Positions 1 to 6,981 are shown, counted from the first letter of the stretch. The stretch is 7,942 nt of DNA from an uncultured Lachnospiraceae bacterium (GCA_902783305.1 CACZQU010000261.1:1-7942); one strand, 5' to 3'. Notes: generated by a model from the letters alone, not told the origin. Numbers and translations are program-made.

Positions 1-1
1 C

Positions 2-30
2 ATTTCGGGTACCATTCGCCCGCGCGTGGC
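2..30. repeat. Short hairpin-bearing repeat, copy 1
   Basis: This 29-nt stretch closely matches 3215-3241. Both begin ATTTCGGG, contain CCAT then CGCCC, and end CGCGTGGC, with only small indels between. Here the inner part can fold as CGGGT/GCCCG with one G.U pair. In the other copy the matching stem is GGGC/GCCC. The two intergenic copies lie on either side of the beta-galactosidase gene. They may be one end of a longer dispersed intergenic element, since the sequence beyond copy 1 is outside the window. The resemblance is seen directly; the element family is not recognised. Confidence 0.5.
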
Positions 31-43
31 TTTACGGTTAATC

Positions 44-105
44 CGTGAATAGTCACGAAACCTGAATGGATAATCCATAGAGGTCACTGTTCACGATTGC
101 TTTTT
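44..105 (+). terminator. Imperfect hairpin with downstream T run upstream of lacZ
   Basis: The arms CGTGAATAGT (44-53) and ACTGTTCACG (86-95) pair over 10 bp with one G.U. ACCT (60-63) pairs with AGGT (81-84), and ATGGA (66-70) pairs with TCCAT (74-78) around a TAA loop. TTTTT lies at 101-105. It could terminate a gene to the left of the window. It also abuts the proposed lacZ -35 region, so a regulatory or operator role is possible. The 5-nt gap between stem and T run weakens the terminator reading. Confidence 0.35.
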
Positions 106-125
106 AACCCGGGTACTGCTATGAT
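97..125 (+). promoter_or_regulatory. Candidate extended -10 promoter for lacZ
   Basis: TATGAT (120-125) differs from TATAAT at one position and is preceded by TGC (117-119), an extended -10 element. A 17-nt spacer separates it from TTGCTT (97-102), which matches TTGACA only in its TTG. Transcription would start near 132, giving a very short leader before the ribosome binding site AAAGGAG at 134-140. The match is plausible but is the best of a short region rather than a strong consensus. No clear catabolite-responsive (cre) element was seen. Confidence 0.4.
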
Positions 126-149
126 TGAAAAGGAAAGGAGAAAGTTCCT

Positions 150-3074
150 ATGCGATATACGATTAACAACTCGAATTATCATGATTTCAGGGTTTTTGAA
201 GACCATAAGCTTCCGGGAAGGAGTTATTTTATCCCTTATCCGTCCCGGGCTATGGCGGATGCAGTGCAGCCGAAGGAAAAACGCTACTGTTCCGAAAAGG
301 TTCTCTGCCTGAACGGAGACTGGGATTTCCGGTTTTATCCCCTTCCGTCTGAGCTTCCTGACATTCTCGACACAGATGCGGTCAGTTTTGAAAAAACAGA
401 TGTTCCCTCCTGCTGGCAGTTCCGGGGATATGACAGACCATTTTATGTCAATGTCCGTTATCAGTTTCCCTACAATCCCCCGTATATTCCTACCGTCGAA
501 AAAACCGGTACCGTTTTCTCCTGGATCGGGGGTGACCAGGGCGTTTCCCCCCGTTTCGCTGATCCGGGAGAGGAATACAATTTCGCAGGGGTTTACCGTA
601 CCTTTTTCCCGGCAGCCGATCCTTCCAGGCATTTTGTCATTTCCTTCCTGGGTGTGGCGAGCTGTCTGGATCTGTATCTGAACGGACAATATGTCGGTTA
701 TTCCGAAGGATCACATAATACAGCGGAATTCGAGCTGACGGGACTGGTGAAGGAAGGGCAGAACGAACTGCTGGCTGTGGTCAGACGCTGGTGTACCGGA
801 ACTTATCTCGAGGATCAGGATATGTTCCGAAACAACGGGATCTTCCGCGATGTGCTGCTCCGCGTCAGCGACCCCACAGATTTCGAGGATCTGAACGCAG
901 TGACCCAGAAGACAGAAAACGGGTATTCTCTCACTCTGTCTGCCAGAACATACACTGACACTGAAGTGACATTCTCCTTCGGTGACCGTTCCCTCACCGT
1001 CAAAACCAGCAGCTGTACCGCCAGTGCAGTCTTTGACCAGCTCCAGGTGACGCCGTGGAGTGCTGAATCACCTGTGCTCTATGACATCTATTATGAAACG
1101 CCAACCTCCTGCGTCAAGGAACGCATCGGCTTTAAGACGGTGGAAATCCAGGGAGATCTTTTCCTGGTAAACGGATGCAAAATCAAATGTAAAGGCGTCA
1201 ATCATCATGACACCAGTCCGACGGGCGGCTATACGATGACTCCGGATGAAATAGAAAGGGATATCCTTCTCTGCAAAGAGTTCAATATTGATACCATACG
1301 GACATCCCACTATCCTCCGGATCCGCTGCTGCTTGAACTGGCAGATGAGGCCGGAATCTACATCATCGACGAGAACGACCTGGAAACCCACGGCACCGTT
1401 GCCCAGCAGCTTCCGCCCACCTATAATTCCATCAGTCATGACCCTGAATGGAAGCCCAGATATCTGGACCGCATTACCCGCCTGTATGAACGGGATAAGC
1501 TCCATGCCAATACTTCCATCATCATGTGGTCCCTGGGAAATGAAGCCGGAGGGTACAGCAACACCGATGCCATGTACGATTATCTGAAAGCCCGCTCCAC
1601 ACTCCCCGTCCATTACGAGAGTGCTGTTCACAGCGACAGGCAGGCTTATGATGTCGGCAGTGAAATGTATCCCAGCATTCAGATGGTACATGATACCGGA
1701 GAACACCGGCGGGAAATGTCCCGGCTGAATGACCGTCCCTATTTTATGTGCGAATATGCCCATGCGATGGGCGTCGGACCCGGAAACACCGAAAAGTACT
1801 GGAAGGAAATCTACCGGTATGACAATCTTTTCGGCGGATGCGTCTGGGAGATGGTGGATCATGCTGTCCTGCATGAAGACGGAAGCTATACCTATGGCGG
1901 AGATCACGGCGAATGGGAGCATGATGGAAACTTCTGTGTAGACGGCCTGTTTTACCCGGATCGCTCTCCATCGACGGGAGCACAGATCATCCGGTTCATC
2001 TATCGTCCGATCCGGGTTTCCCATGTGGAGGGCGGCACCTTTGAGATTTTCAACACCTGTGCCTTTTCGGATGCCTCCCGGTATGAACTCGATTTTACCT
2101 GGAATGACGGCTCCCGTACCATCATCCGGCAAAGCGCTGCACCGCTTAGCCGGGTGAATGTCCACGTCCCGGCCGGAAAGCCCGTGGAAGGAAATCTCAG
2201 CGTCATTGTGACCACAACAGACCGCAATACAGGACAAGCCGTAAGTGAAGAACAGATCATCCTTTCCGGGAGCATTCCGGCAGTCCCCGCAGTCCGGCCC
2301 CTTCCTGAGGGCTTTGACATCCAGGACGGAAAAGTGACCCTTCGCCTCTCCAACGGAAAGTCCCTGCAAAGTGCCGGTCAGTATACCCTGCTTTACCGTG
2401 CCGCAACGGACAATGACACCAACGGCCTGTATGAGAATACCATGAAGCCGTTCTTTGCCCAGGAAGAAACCTTTATCCGTCAGACGAAAACGGACAACGG
2501 CATCCAGGTAATCAGCTTTCTTTCCAATGATATCTCACGCTTCCTCGTGACAGACACCTATGAAGGAACTGAAGAGGGAATTCTGGTCACAAGCCGTCTG
2601 TCCCCGCTCTCTCAGGGAGACATCATCCCGAGATTCGGCAAATGCTTCCGGCTGGACGAAAGCTTTGACAACGTCGAGTACACCGGCCGTTGCGGTGAGA
2701 GCTATGCAGATATGAAGGAGCAGTTCCCCATCCGTTCCGTCAGCTGCACTGTCGCTGATATGACCGAGCCGAACATTCGTCCGCAGGAAAGCGGAAACCG
2801 CATGGACTGTACCCGCGCCGCCCTGTCGGACGGAACGGCTCAGGTATGCTTTCTCGCAGTGGAAAAGCCTTTTGAACTCGGGATCAAGCCTTATTCTGAT
2901 CATGAGCTTTTCACCATGAAGCACCGGGAAGACGAAAAGCGGACAGGCACTTATGTCACCATACAGGCTTTCCAGCAGGGAATCGGGACAGGCGCCTGCG
3001 GTCCTGCTGTTGACCCGGAATACACTTATCCGGCAGACAGGGAATACCAGTTCCGCTTTCTGATCCGGACCTGA
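150..3074 (+). CDS. lacZ: Beta-galactosidase, glycoside hydrolase family 2
   Basis: A cytoplasmic retaining glycosidase predicted to release terminal beta-galactose. The 974 residues follow LacZ order: N-terminal jelly-roll domain (about 35-240), Ig-like domain (about 245-335), TIM barrel (about 340-625), second Ig-like domain, and C-terminal beta-sandwich (about 735-974). Visible hallmarks are GVNHHD (349-354), ETHG (412-415, the metal-site Glu and His), RTSHYP (384-389), acid/base Glu465 in SLGNE and nucleophile Glu535 in CEYAHAMG. There is no signal peptide. The start is set by AAAGGAG (134-140), 9 nt before the ATG. Compared with E. coli LacZ the core is shorter at the ends, but about 20 residues are inserted around 120-145. 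The E. coli substrate-site residues Asp201, Trp568 and Trp999 appear as Thr216, Met568 and Cys950, so lactose need not be the natural substrate. Family membership is certain; the substrate is inferred. The gene stands alone, with no transporter beside it. Confidence 0.95.
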   Translation: MRYTINNSNYHDFRVFEDHKLPGRSYFIPYPSRAMADAVQPKEKRYCSEKVLCLNGDWDFRFYPLPSELPDILDTDAVSFEKTDVPSCWQFRGYDRPFYVNVRYQFPYNPPYIPTVEKTGTVFSWIGGDQGVSPRFADPGEEYNFAGVYRTFFPAADPSRHFVISFLGVASCLDLYLNGQYVGYSEGSHNTAEFELTGLVKEGQNELLAVVRRWCTGTYLEDQDMFRNNGIFRDVLLRVSDPTDFEDLNAVTQKTENGYSLTLSARTYTDTEVTFSFGDRSLTVKTSSCTASAVFDQLQVTPWSAESPVLYDIYYETPTSCVKERIGFKTVEIQGDLFLVNGCKIKCKGVNHHDTSPTGGYTMTPDEIERDILLCKEFNIDTIRTSHYPPDPLLLELADEAGIYIIDENDLETHGTVAQQLPPTYNSISHDPEWKPRYLDRITRLYERDKLHANTSIIMWSLGNEAGGYSNTDAMYDYLKARSTLPVHYESAVHSDRQAYDVGSEMYPSIQMVHDTGEHRREMSRLNDRPYFMCEYAHAMGVGPGNTEKYWKEIYRYDNLFGGCVWEMVDHAVLHEDGSYTYGGDHGEWEHDGNFCVDGLFYPDRSPSTGAQIIRFIYRPIRVSHVEGGTFEIFNTCAFSDASRYELDFTWNDGSRTIIRQSAAPLSRVNVHVPAGKPVEGNLSVIVTTTDRNTGQAVSEEQIILSGSIPAVPAVRPLPEGFDIQDGKVTLRLSNGKSLQSAGQYTLLYRAATDNDTNGLYENTMKPFFAQEETFIRQTKTDNGIQVISFLSNDISRFLVTDTYEGTEEGILVTSRLSPLSQGDIIPRFGKCFRLDESFDNVEYTGRCGESYADMKEQFPIRSVSCTVADMTEPNIRPQESGNRMDCTRAALSDGTAQVCFLAVEKPFELGIKPYSDHELFTMKHREDEKRTGTYVTIQAFQQGIGTGACGPAVDPEYTYPADREYQFRFLIRT

Positions 3075-3078
3075 AGGC

Positions 3079-3114
3079 AAAACGAAAACCCCCGCAGCTT
3101 CAGCTGCGGGGGTT
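3079..3114 (-). terminator. Strong intrinsic terminator between convergent genes
   Basis: A 12-bp perfect stem, AACCCCCGCAGC (3087-3098) with GCTGCGGGGGTT (3103-3114), closes a TTCA loop. Read on the minus strand, the stem is followed by TTTTCGTTTT (3088-3079), an excellent U tract for ending the SH3-repeat transcript. On the plus strand it lies 12 nt after the lacZ stop and is followed only by TTCATTG. It may act both ways, but its polarity favours the minus strand. Confidence 0.9.
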
Positions 3115-3271
3115 CATTGTGCAGAGAATTGACAGGAGAGGAAATTTCTGTCTGATGATGTCAGCCGCCTGAGGCCGCGGCATCGTTGAACAACAGATCC
3201 GTTCCTTTACCAGTATTTCGGGCCATCGCCCTACGCGTGGCATATGCCTGCAAATTGATGCGTTTATCCTG
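3115..3271 (-). other. Structured 3' region of SH3-repeat gene, possible small RNA
   Basis: This 157-nt non-coding stretch lies between the stop codon at 3272 and the terminator. It contains three closely spaced short hairpins: GACAG/CTGTC (3131-3135 with 3148-3152), CTGA/TCAG (3152-3155 with 3161-3164) and GCCGC/GCGGC (3164-3168 with 3177-3181). Adjacent stems share single bases, so they are partly competing. The repeat copy at 3215-3241 adds a fourth. It could be a plain long 3' UTR, a processed small RNA, or a dispersed element inserted after the gene. No promoter of its own was convincing, and no known RNA family was recognised. Confidence 0.35.
3215..3241. repeat. Short hairpin-bearing repeat, copy 2
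   Basis: Partner of the motif at 2-30: it shares ATTTCGGG, CCAT, CGCCC and CGCGTGGC in order over 27 nt. The inner part folds as GGGC/GCCC around CATC. It lies 30 nt past the stop codon of the minus-strand SH3-repeat gene, within that gene's probable 3' UTR. Confidence 0.5.
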
Positions 3272-4096
3272 TTACCAGTTAATATAGCTGGCATCGACAT
3301 ACCCATATACGCCGTTTGAATAAGCCATCGTATAACCAGATTCCCTGTAATAGAGATTGACATAGATCGAATCTCCGTCATAGTACTGATAAGCGCTCAG
3401 GAATGATCCCGCCGGCTGAGTCTGGAATACCAGAGCTCCTCTTCCACCGGTATTTACCGTACGGTATCCGTAATTCGACAGATCGTAAGCACCGCCCGGA
3501 TTGACAGGTCCCGGATTGACAGGTACCGGATTGTTATTCCAGTTAATGTAGCTGGCATCCACAAACCCATAAGTTCCATTCTCATAGGCAAGAGCATATC
3601 CGTTTTCCCGGAAATACTGATTGACATAGATCGAATCCCCGTCATAGAACTGATGATCACTCAGGAAGGAGCCTGCGGGCTGAGTCTGGAATACCAGCGC
3701 TCCTCTCCCGCCGGTATTCACCGTACGGTAAACGAAATCACTGAGATTATGAGGATCATAAGAATAAGACGGTGGATTGTAAATCGGTGTAGATGTACCT
3801 GTTCCCCAGTTGATATAGCTGGCATCCACAAATCCATAAGTACCGTTATCATAAGCCAGAGAATACCCCTTCTCACGCCAGCTCAGATTGACGTAAATCT
3901 GATCCCCGTCATAGAACTGATGATCACTCAGGAAAGACCCGCCAGGTTCGGTCTGAAACACCAGAGCCCCTCTGCCGCCCGTGTTCACCGTGCGCCAGCC
4001 GTAATCGGACAGGTTGTGCGGATCGCTGGCATGGCAGGTCGAAGCGCCAAAGAGCAAGACAAAGGTCAGCATCATAAACAACCATATCTTTTTCAT
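3272..4096 (-). CDS. Secreted protein of three bacterial SH3-like repeats
   Basis: A 274-residue exported protein that is almost entirely SH3-like repeats. It starts with a signal peptide: MKK, a hydrophobic core at about residues 4-18, and probable cleavage after Ala23. Three repeats of about 72 residues follow at 25-97, 114-186 and 204-274. Each contains RTVNTGGRGALVFQT, then GSFLS, a YDGD turn, IYVN, and a closing VDASYINW. Linkers are rich in Pro, Tyr, Asn and Gly. The start is fixed by AGGAGG (4109-4104), 7 nt before the ATG; a longer in-frame start at 4141 would translate through this site. There is no LPXTG motif, no later membrane segment and no enzyme domain. Bacterial SH3 domains often bind cell wall peptidoglycan, so a wall-associated or secreted binding role is inferred. 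The specific family is not recognised. The gene has its own promoter and ends at the terminator shared with lacZ. Confidence 0.85.
   Translation of the reverse strand: MKKIWLFMMLTFVLLFGASTCHASDPHNLSDYGWRTVNTGGRGALVFQTEPGGSFLSDHQFYDGDQIYVNLSWREKGYSLAYDNGTYGFVDASYINWGTGTSTPIYNPPSYSYDPHNLSDFVYRTVNTGGRGALVFQTQPAGSFLSDHQFYDGDSIYVNQYFRENGYALAYENGTYGFVDASYINWNNNPVPVNPGPVNPGGAYDLSNYGYRTVNTGGRGALVFQTQPAGSFLSAYQYYDGDSIYVNLYYRESGYTMAYSNGVYGYVDASYINW
3275..4024 (-). repeat. Three coding repeats of the SH3-like module
   Basis: The units lie at 4024-3806, 3757-3539 and 3487-3275. They are nearly identical at protein level in the core and clearly similar in DNA; the segments encoding VNTGGRGALVFQT and VDASYINW are the closest. 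The first two units also share the entry sequence DPHNLSD, while the third begins YDLSN. This suggests tandem duplication with units 1 and 2 sharing the more recent entry region. The gene is a likely site for recombination that changes repeat number. Confidence 0.85.
3498..3533 (-). repeat. 15-bp tandem repeat encoding a Pro-Gly linker
   Basis: On the plus strand, GGATTGACAGGTCCC (3498-3512) is followed directly by GGATTGACAGGTACC (3513-3527) and a partial GGATTG (3528-3533). On the coding strand this gives the PVNPG-PVNPG linker between SH3-like repeats 2 and 3. The 15-bp unit is a whole number of codons, so slippage would lengthen or shorten the linker without breaking the frame. Confidence 0.8.
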
Positions 4097-4205
4097 CTTC
4101 TTTCCTCCTTTTCCCCATTGAAAAACAGACAATGTATCCATGTGACTTCAGTACATCCCATGCTGAAAACAGGCGAAGCAGACTGAACCGGATCCCTGTT
4201 CATCC

Positions 4206-4234
4206 ATTATATCACATTTCCAGGCGGCATGGAA
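4206..4234 (-). promoter_or_regulatory. Extended -10 promoter for the SH3-repeat gene
   Basis: On the minus strand a perfect TATAAT (4211-4206) is preceded by TGA, an extended -10 element. At a 17-nt spacer the -35 position reads TTCCAT (4234-4229), a weak match. Transcription should start near 4199, giving a leader of about 100 nt to the ATG at 4096. The leader contains a small hairpin, TTCAG/CTGAA, but nothing recognised as a riboswitch. The upstream stretch 4235-4359 holds no gene and no T-rich hairpin in this orientation, so some read-through from the feo genes is possible. Confidence 0.65.
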
Positions 4235-4359
4235 GACAGCGGAATGGTTCTTTTACCGTTCTTTTGGCTTACTGTTATTCACGGTTTACCTGTTCCGCCT
4301 CAATGAGTCATCGCCCGGAAGCTGCAATACAGCCATTACCGCAGAACCGTCCCCTGTTT

Positions 4360-4521
4360 TTATTCCGGCGTACAGCTTTTCCCGTATCTTCCCTGTCTTT
4401 TGCAGGCCGCACAGCCGCCGCAGCACCCTTTTCCCCGTCTGTGACGGATCACGATATCCGTAGCTGCCGCGATCACAGCCCCAGCGATCAGCAAGATCAG
4501 AAGCCAGTCAATTCCTTTCAT
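4360..4521 (-). CDS. FeoB-associated Cys-rich membrane peptide
   Basis: A 53-residue protein encoded 22 nt downstream of the FeoB stop, in the usual place for this family. It begins MKGIDWLLILL, with a single membrane helix at about residues 5-26. A basic stretch (RHRRGK) and a Cys-rich tail follow, with Cys33, Cys34, Cys37, Cys40 and Cys50 in a CCGGCAAC pattern. FeoB-associated Cys-rich proteins are small single-helix partners of the ferrous iron permease. The cysteines may handle iron or have a structural role, but their exact function is unsettled. The G-rich AGGGG (4530-4526) just before the ATG is a usable though not classical ribosome binding site, and the preceding GTG is a less likely start. 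It is almost certainly co-transcribed with feoB. Confidence 0.88.
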   Translation of the reverse strand: MKGIDWLLILLIAGAVIAAATDIVIRHRRGKGCCGGCAACKRQGRYGKSCTPE

Positions 4522-4543
4522 CACACCCCTGTCCCCCCATATC

Positions 4544-6895
4544 TCAATGAAAACCGATCAGGCTTCCGGCCTGATACACCAGAAAAGATACCACCCATGC
4601 AATCACACACTGCCATACCACAACGATCAGAGCTGATTTCGTGCCCAGCTCCCGCTTGATGGAAGCGACCGCTGCTACACAGGGAGTATACAGCAGGCTG
4701 AAGACCAGCATGGAAGCAGCGGATAGTGTGGTAAGAGCTGTCTGTACCCCGCTTTCCCCGCCAAAAAGAACCTTCATCACCGAAACCACGCTCTCCTTGG
4801 CCATGAAGCCGGTGATCAGAGCAGTTCCGATGCGCCAGTCGCCAAGACCGATCGGACGTAAAGCAGGCGCAAGAAAACCGGAGATTGAAGCAAGGATGCT
4901 GCTGTGAACGTCTTCGACCATATTGAAATCAAAATCAAAATTCCTCAGGAACCACACCACCACCGTTGCAATCAGGATCACAGAAAATGCTCTGTGCAGA
5001 AAATCCTTGGATTTCTCCCAAAGGAGCTGGAGCACGCTTTTGGGGCTGGGCATACGGTAATTCGGCAGCTCCATAACGAATGGAACCGCTTCGCCGCTGA
5101 ACAGTGTCTTTTTGAAAACCAGCGACAGAAAAACTCCTAAAAGGATTCCCAGGAAATACAGACCGGTGATCACCAGCCAGGCACTTTCAGGGAAAAATGC
5201 CACGGCAAAGAAAGAATAAATAGGCAGCTTCGCCGTACAGCTCATAAACGGAGTCAGTAAAATCGTCATCCTTCGGTCTCTGTCACTGGGAAGAGTCCTG
5301 GTTGACATCACAGCCGGAACGGTACATCCGAACCCGATCAGCAAAGGAACAATGCTTCGGCCGGAAAGCCCGATTTTTCTGAGCAGCTTATCCATAAAAA
5401 AGGCGACCCGGGCAATATATCCGCTGTCCTCCAGCAAAGAGAGGAAGAAAAACATCGTGACAATAACCGGCAGAAAGCTCAGGACACTCCCGACACCTTC
5501 AAATATTCCGTCGATAATCAGGTCATGGATGACCTGATTAACCCCCGCGCTGGTCATCATCGTATCGACCGCCCCGGCCAGAAGACCAATCCCGTCTGCG
5601 AGCTGATCCTGAAGCCATGCACCGATCACGGAAAAGGTCAGGTAAAATACTGTACCCATGACGAGGATAAACATCGGGATTGCCGTATATTTTCCCGTAA
5701 GAACCTGATCAATCGCCTGACTTCTCTGACGCTCCTTGCTCTCACGAGGTTTCACCACGCAGGCATCGCAGACTCTCCGGATAAACGAGAAGCGCATATC
5801 TGCGATGGCTGCGCTGCGGTCCAGCCCACGCTCTGTCTCCATCTGTATCACAATATGCTCCAGCATTTCCTTTTCATTCTGGTCCAGGGACAGCTGATTC
5901 AGGATCAGCTCGTCCCCCTCTATGCTTTTGCTGGCGGCAAACCTCACCGGAAGACCTGCTTCGACAGCATGATCCTCGATCAGATGAATCACCGCATGAA
6001 TACAGCGGTGAACCGCCCCTCCGTTCTCGTCAGCGCTGCAAAAGTCATACCGTCCGGGACATTCCTGGTAATGGGCGATATGGATGGCATGACGGACCAG
6101 CTCATCAATTCCCTCGTTCTTTGCCGCGGAAACGGGAACAACCGGCACCCCCAGCATTCCCTCCATCCTGTTGATATCGATGGAACCGCCGTTTCCTCTC
6201 ACCTCGTCCATCATATTGAGGGCAACAACAACCGGTACATTCATCTCCAGGAGCTGCATCGTCAGATACAGGTTCCGCTCAATGTTTGTCGCGTCAACGA
6301 TATTGATCACCGCTTTTGGTTTCTCATTCAGTACAAAATCCCGGCTGACAAGTTCCTCACTGGAATATGGGGACATGGAATAGATCCCCGGAAGGTCCGT
6401 GATCATCGTGTCAGCTTTCCCTCGAATTGCTCCATCCTTCCGGTCTACGGTCACTCCCGGGAAATTGCCTACATGCTGGTTCGATCCGGTCAGCTGATTA
6501 AACAGCGTTGTCTTGCCGCTGTTCTGGTTTCCCACCAGGGCAAAAGTCAGCACAGTACCGTTTGGAAGCGGATTTCCGCTTCCTTTGGGGTGATACTTTC
6601 CCTCTTCCCCATAACCCGGATGCGCAATCTGCTTTGCCTTTACCGAGGTGGGTCTGGTCTCCTGTCTGGCCTCGGCAGGTGTCACTTTTATTTTTTCCGC
6701 ATCTGCAACACGAAGAGTCAGCTCATATCCATGAACCCTGAGCTCCATAGGATCTCCCAGCGGAGCCAGCTTTATCAATGTGACATGCGCTCCGGGGATC
6801 ACTCCCATATCCAGAAAATGCTGACGCAAAGCTCCCTCTCCGCCTACTTCGTCTATCGTGGCAGACTGCCCGATCTGTAAATCTCTGATTGTCAT
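4544..6895 (-). CDS. feoB: FeoA-FeoB fusion, ferrous iron transport GTPase permease
   Basis: Inner-membrane Fe(II) uptake protein of 783 residues with FeoA fused in front. The FeoA-like SH3 fold spans about 1-72, including LDMGVIPG and the APLGDPMELRVHGYEL region. A charged linker runs to about 113. The G domain has G1 GNQNSGKTT (122-130, Gln where many FeoBs have Pro), G2 Thr149, G3 DLPG (167-170), G4 NMMD (227-230) and G5 SAA (256-258). A helical cytosolic domain extends to about 400. The membrane part has about eight to ten helices from 405 to 775, with the gate motifs GCTVPA (523-528, Cys524) and YTPC (736-739, Cys739), and ITGFMAKES before the second gate. The ATG at 6895 follows AGAAGG at a suitable distance. 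No separate feoA gene is needed. The upstream gap to the S-component gene has no clear promoter or terminator, suggesting an operon. Confidence 0.96.
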   Translation of the reverse strand: MTIRDLQIGQSATIDEVGGEGALRQHFLDMGVIPGAHVTLIKLAPLGDPMELRVHGYELTLRVADAEKIKVTPAEARQETRPTSVKAKQIAHPGYGEEGKYHPKGSGNPLPNGTVLTFALVGNQNSGKTTLFNQLTGSNQHVGNFPGVTVDRKDGAIRGKADTMITDLPGIYSMSPYSSEELVSRDFVLNEKPKAVINIVDATNIERNLYLTMQLLEMNVPVVVALNMMDEVRGNGGSIDINRMEGMLGVPVVPVSAAKNEGIDELVRHAIHIAHYQECPGRYDFCSADENGGAVHRCIHAVIHLIEDHAVEAGLPVRFAASKSIEGDELILNQLSLDQNEKEMLEHIVIQMETERGLDRSAAIADMRFSFIRRVCDACVVKPRESKERQRSQAIDQVLTGKYTAIPMFILVMGTVFYLTFSVIGAWLQDQLADGIGLLAGAVDTMMTSAGVNQVIHDLIIDGIFEGVGSVLSFLPVIVTMFFFLSLLEDSGYIARVAFFMDKLLRKIGLSGRSIVPLLIGFGCTVPAVMSTRTLPSDRDRRMTILLTPFMSCTAKLPIYSFFAVAFFPESAWLVITGLYFLGILLGVFLSLVFKKTLFSGEAVPFVMELPNYRMPSPKSVLQLLWEKSKDFLHRAFSVILIATVVVWFLRNFDFDFNMVEDVHSSILASISGFLAPALRPIGLGDWRIGTALITGFMAKESVVSVMKVLFGGESGVQTALTTLSAASMLVFSLLYTPCVAAVASIKRELGTKSALIVVVWQCVIAWVVSFLVYQAGSLIGFH

Positions 6896-6981
6896 ATGGT
6901 TACCTTCTCGTCCTTAAATGCCAGGTTGACATTGTTCATCTGATTTCGCGGGTACCTGTATCCATCAGGTTTATTCTTCAT
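6892..6981 (-). CDS. Possible 29-codon ORF overlapping the feoB start
   Basis: An ATG at 6981 opens a 29-residue frame beginning MKNKPDGYRYPRNQ and ending KDEKVTI. Its TGA overlaps the feoB start as ATGA, a common form of translational coupling. It has a basic N-terminal half and no hydrophobic segment. The ribosome binding site is weak (GCGGAAAA upstream), and a second in-frame ATG at 6939 would give 15 residues. An inverted repeat, ACCTG/CAGGT (6954-6958 with 6966-6970), lies inside it. It may be a small leader peptide or only chance. The protein is not recognised. Confidence 0.22.
   Translation of the reverse strand: MKNKPDGYRYPRNQMNNVNLAFKDEKVTI

Noticed and set aside
1068..2369. Long 433-codon open frame antisense to lacZ
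   Set aside because: It lies wholly within a clear GH2 gene, has no ribosome binding site or family resemblance, and is explained by the codon pattern of the opposite strand.
3100..3381. 93-codon minus-strand frame through the SH3 gene end
   Set aside because: It is out of frame with the SH3 repeats, has no ribosome binding site, and ends in the terminator stem. Its part over the repeat motif is better read as non-coding.
4025..4096. Lipoprotein signal at Cys21 of the SH3-repeat protein
   Set aside because: The residues before Cys are G-A-S-T, with Thr at -1, which does not fit the lipobox. A type I signal peptide fits better.
4097..4141. Earlier in-frame start for the SH3-repeat protein
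   Set aside because: The extra 15 residues would be encoded by the ribosome binding site itself and would bury the signal peptide start; the ATG at 4096 has an ideal AGGAGG.
4132..4659. 175-codon plus-strand frame after the SH3 gene
   Set aside because: It runs antisense through the Cys-rich Feo peptide and the end of feoB and resembles no protein family.
5525..6880. Long 451-codon open frame antisense to feoB
   Set aside because: It mirrors the FeoB coding sequence, and the translated protein is His/Arg-rich with no recognisable domain.
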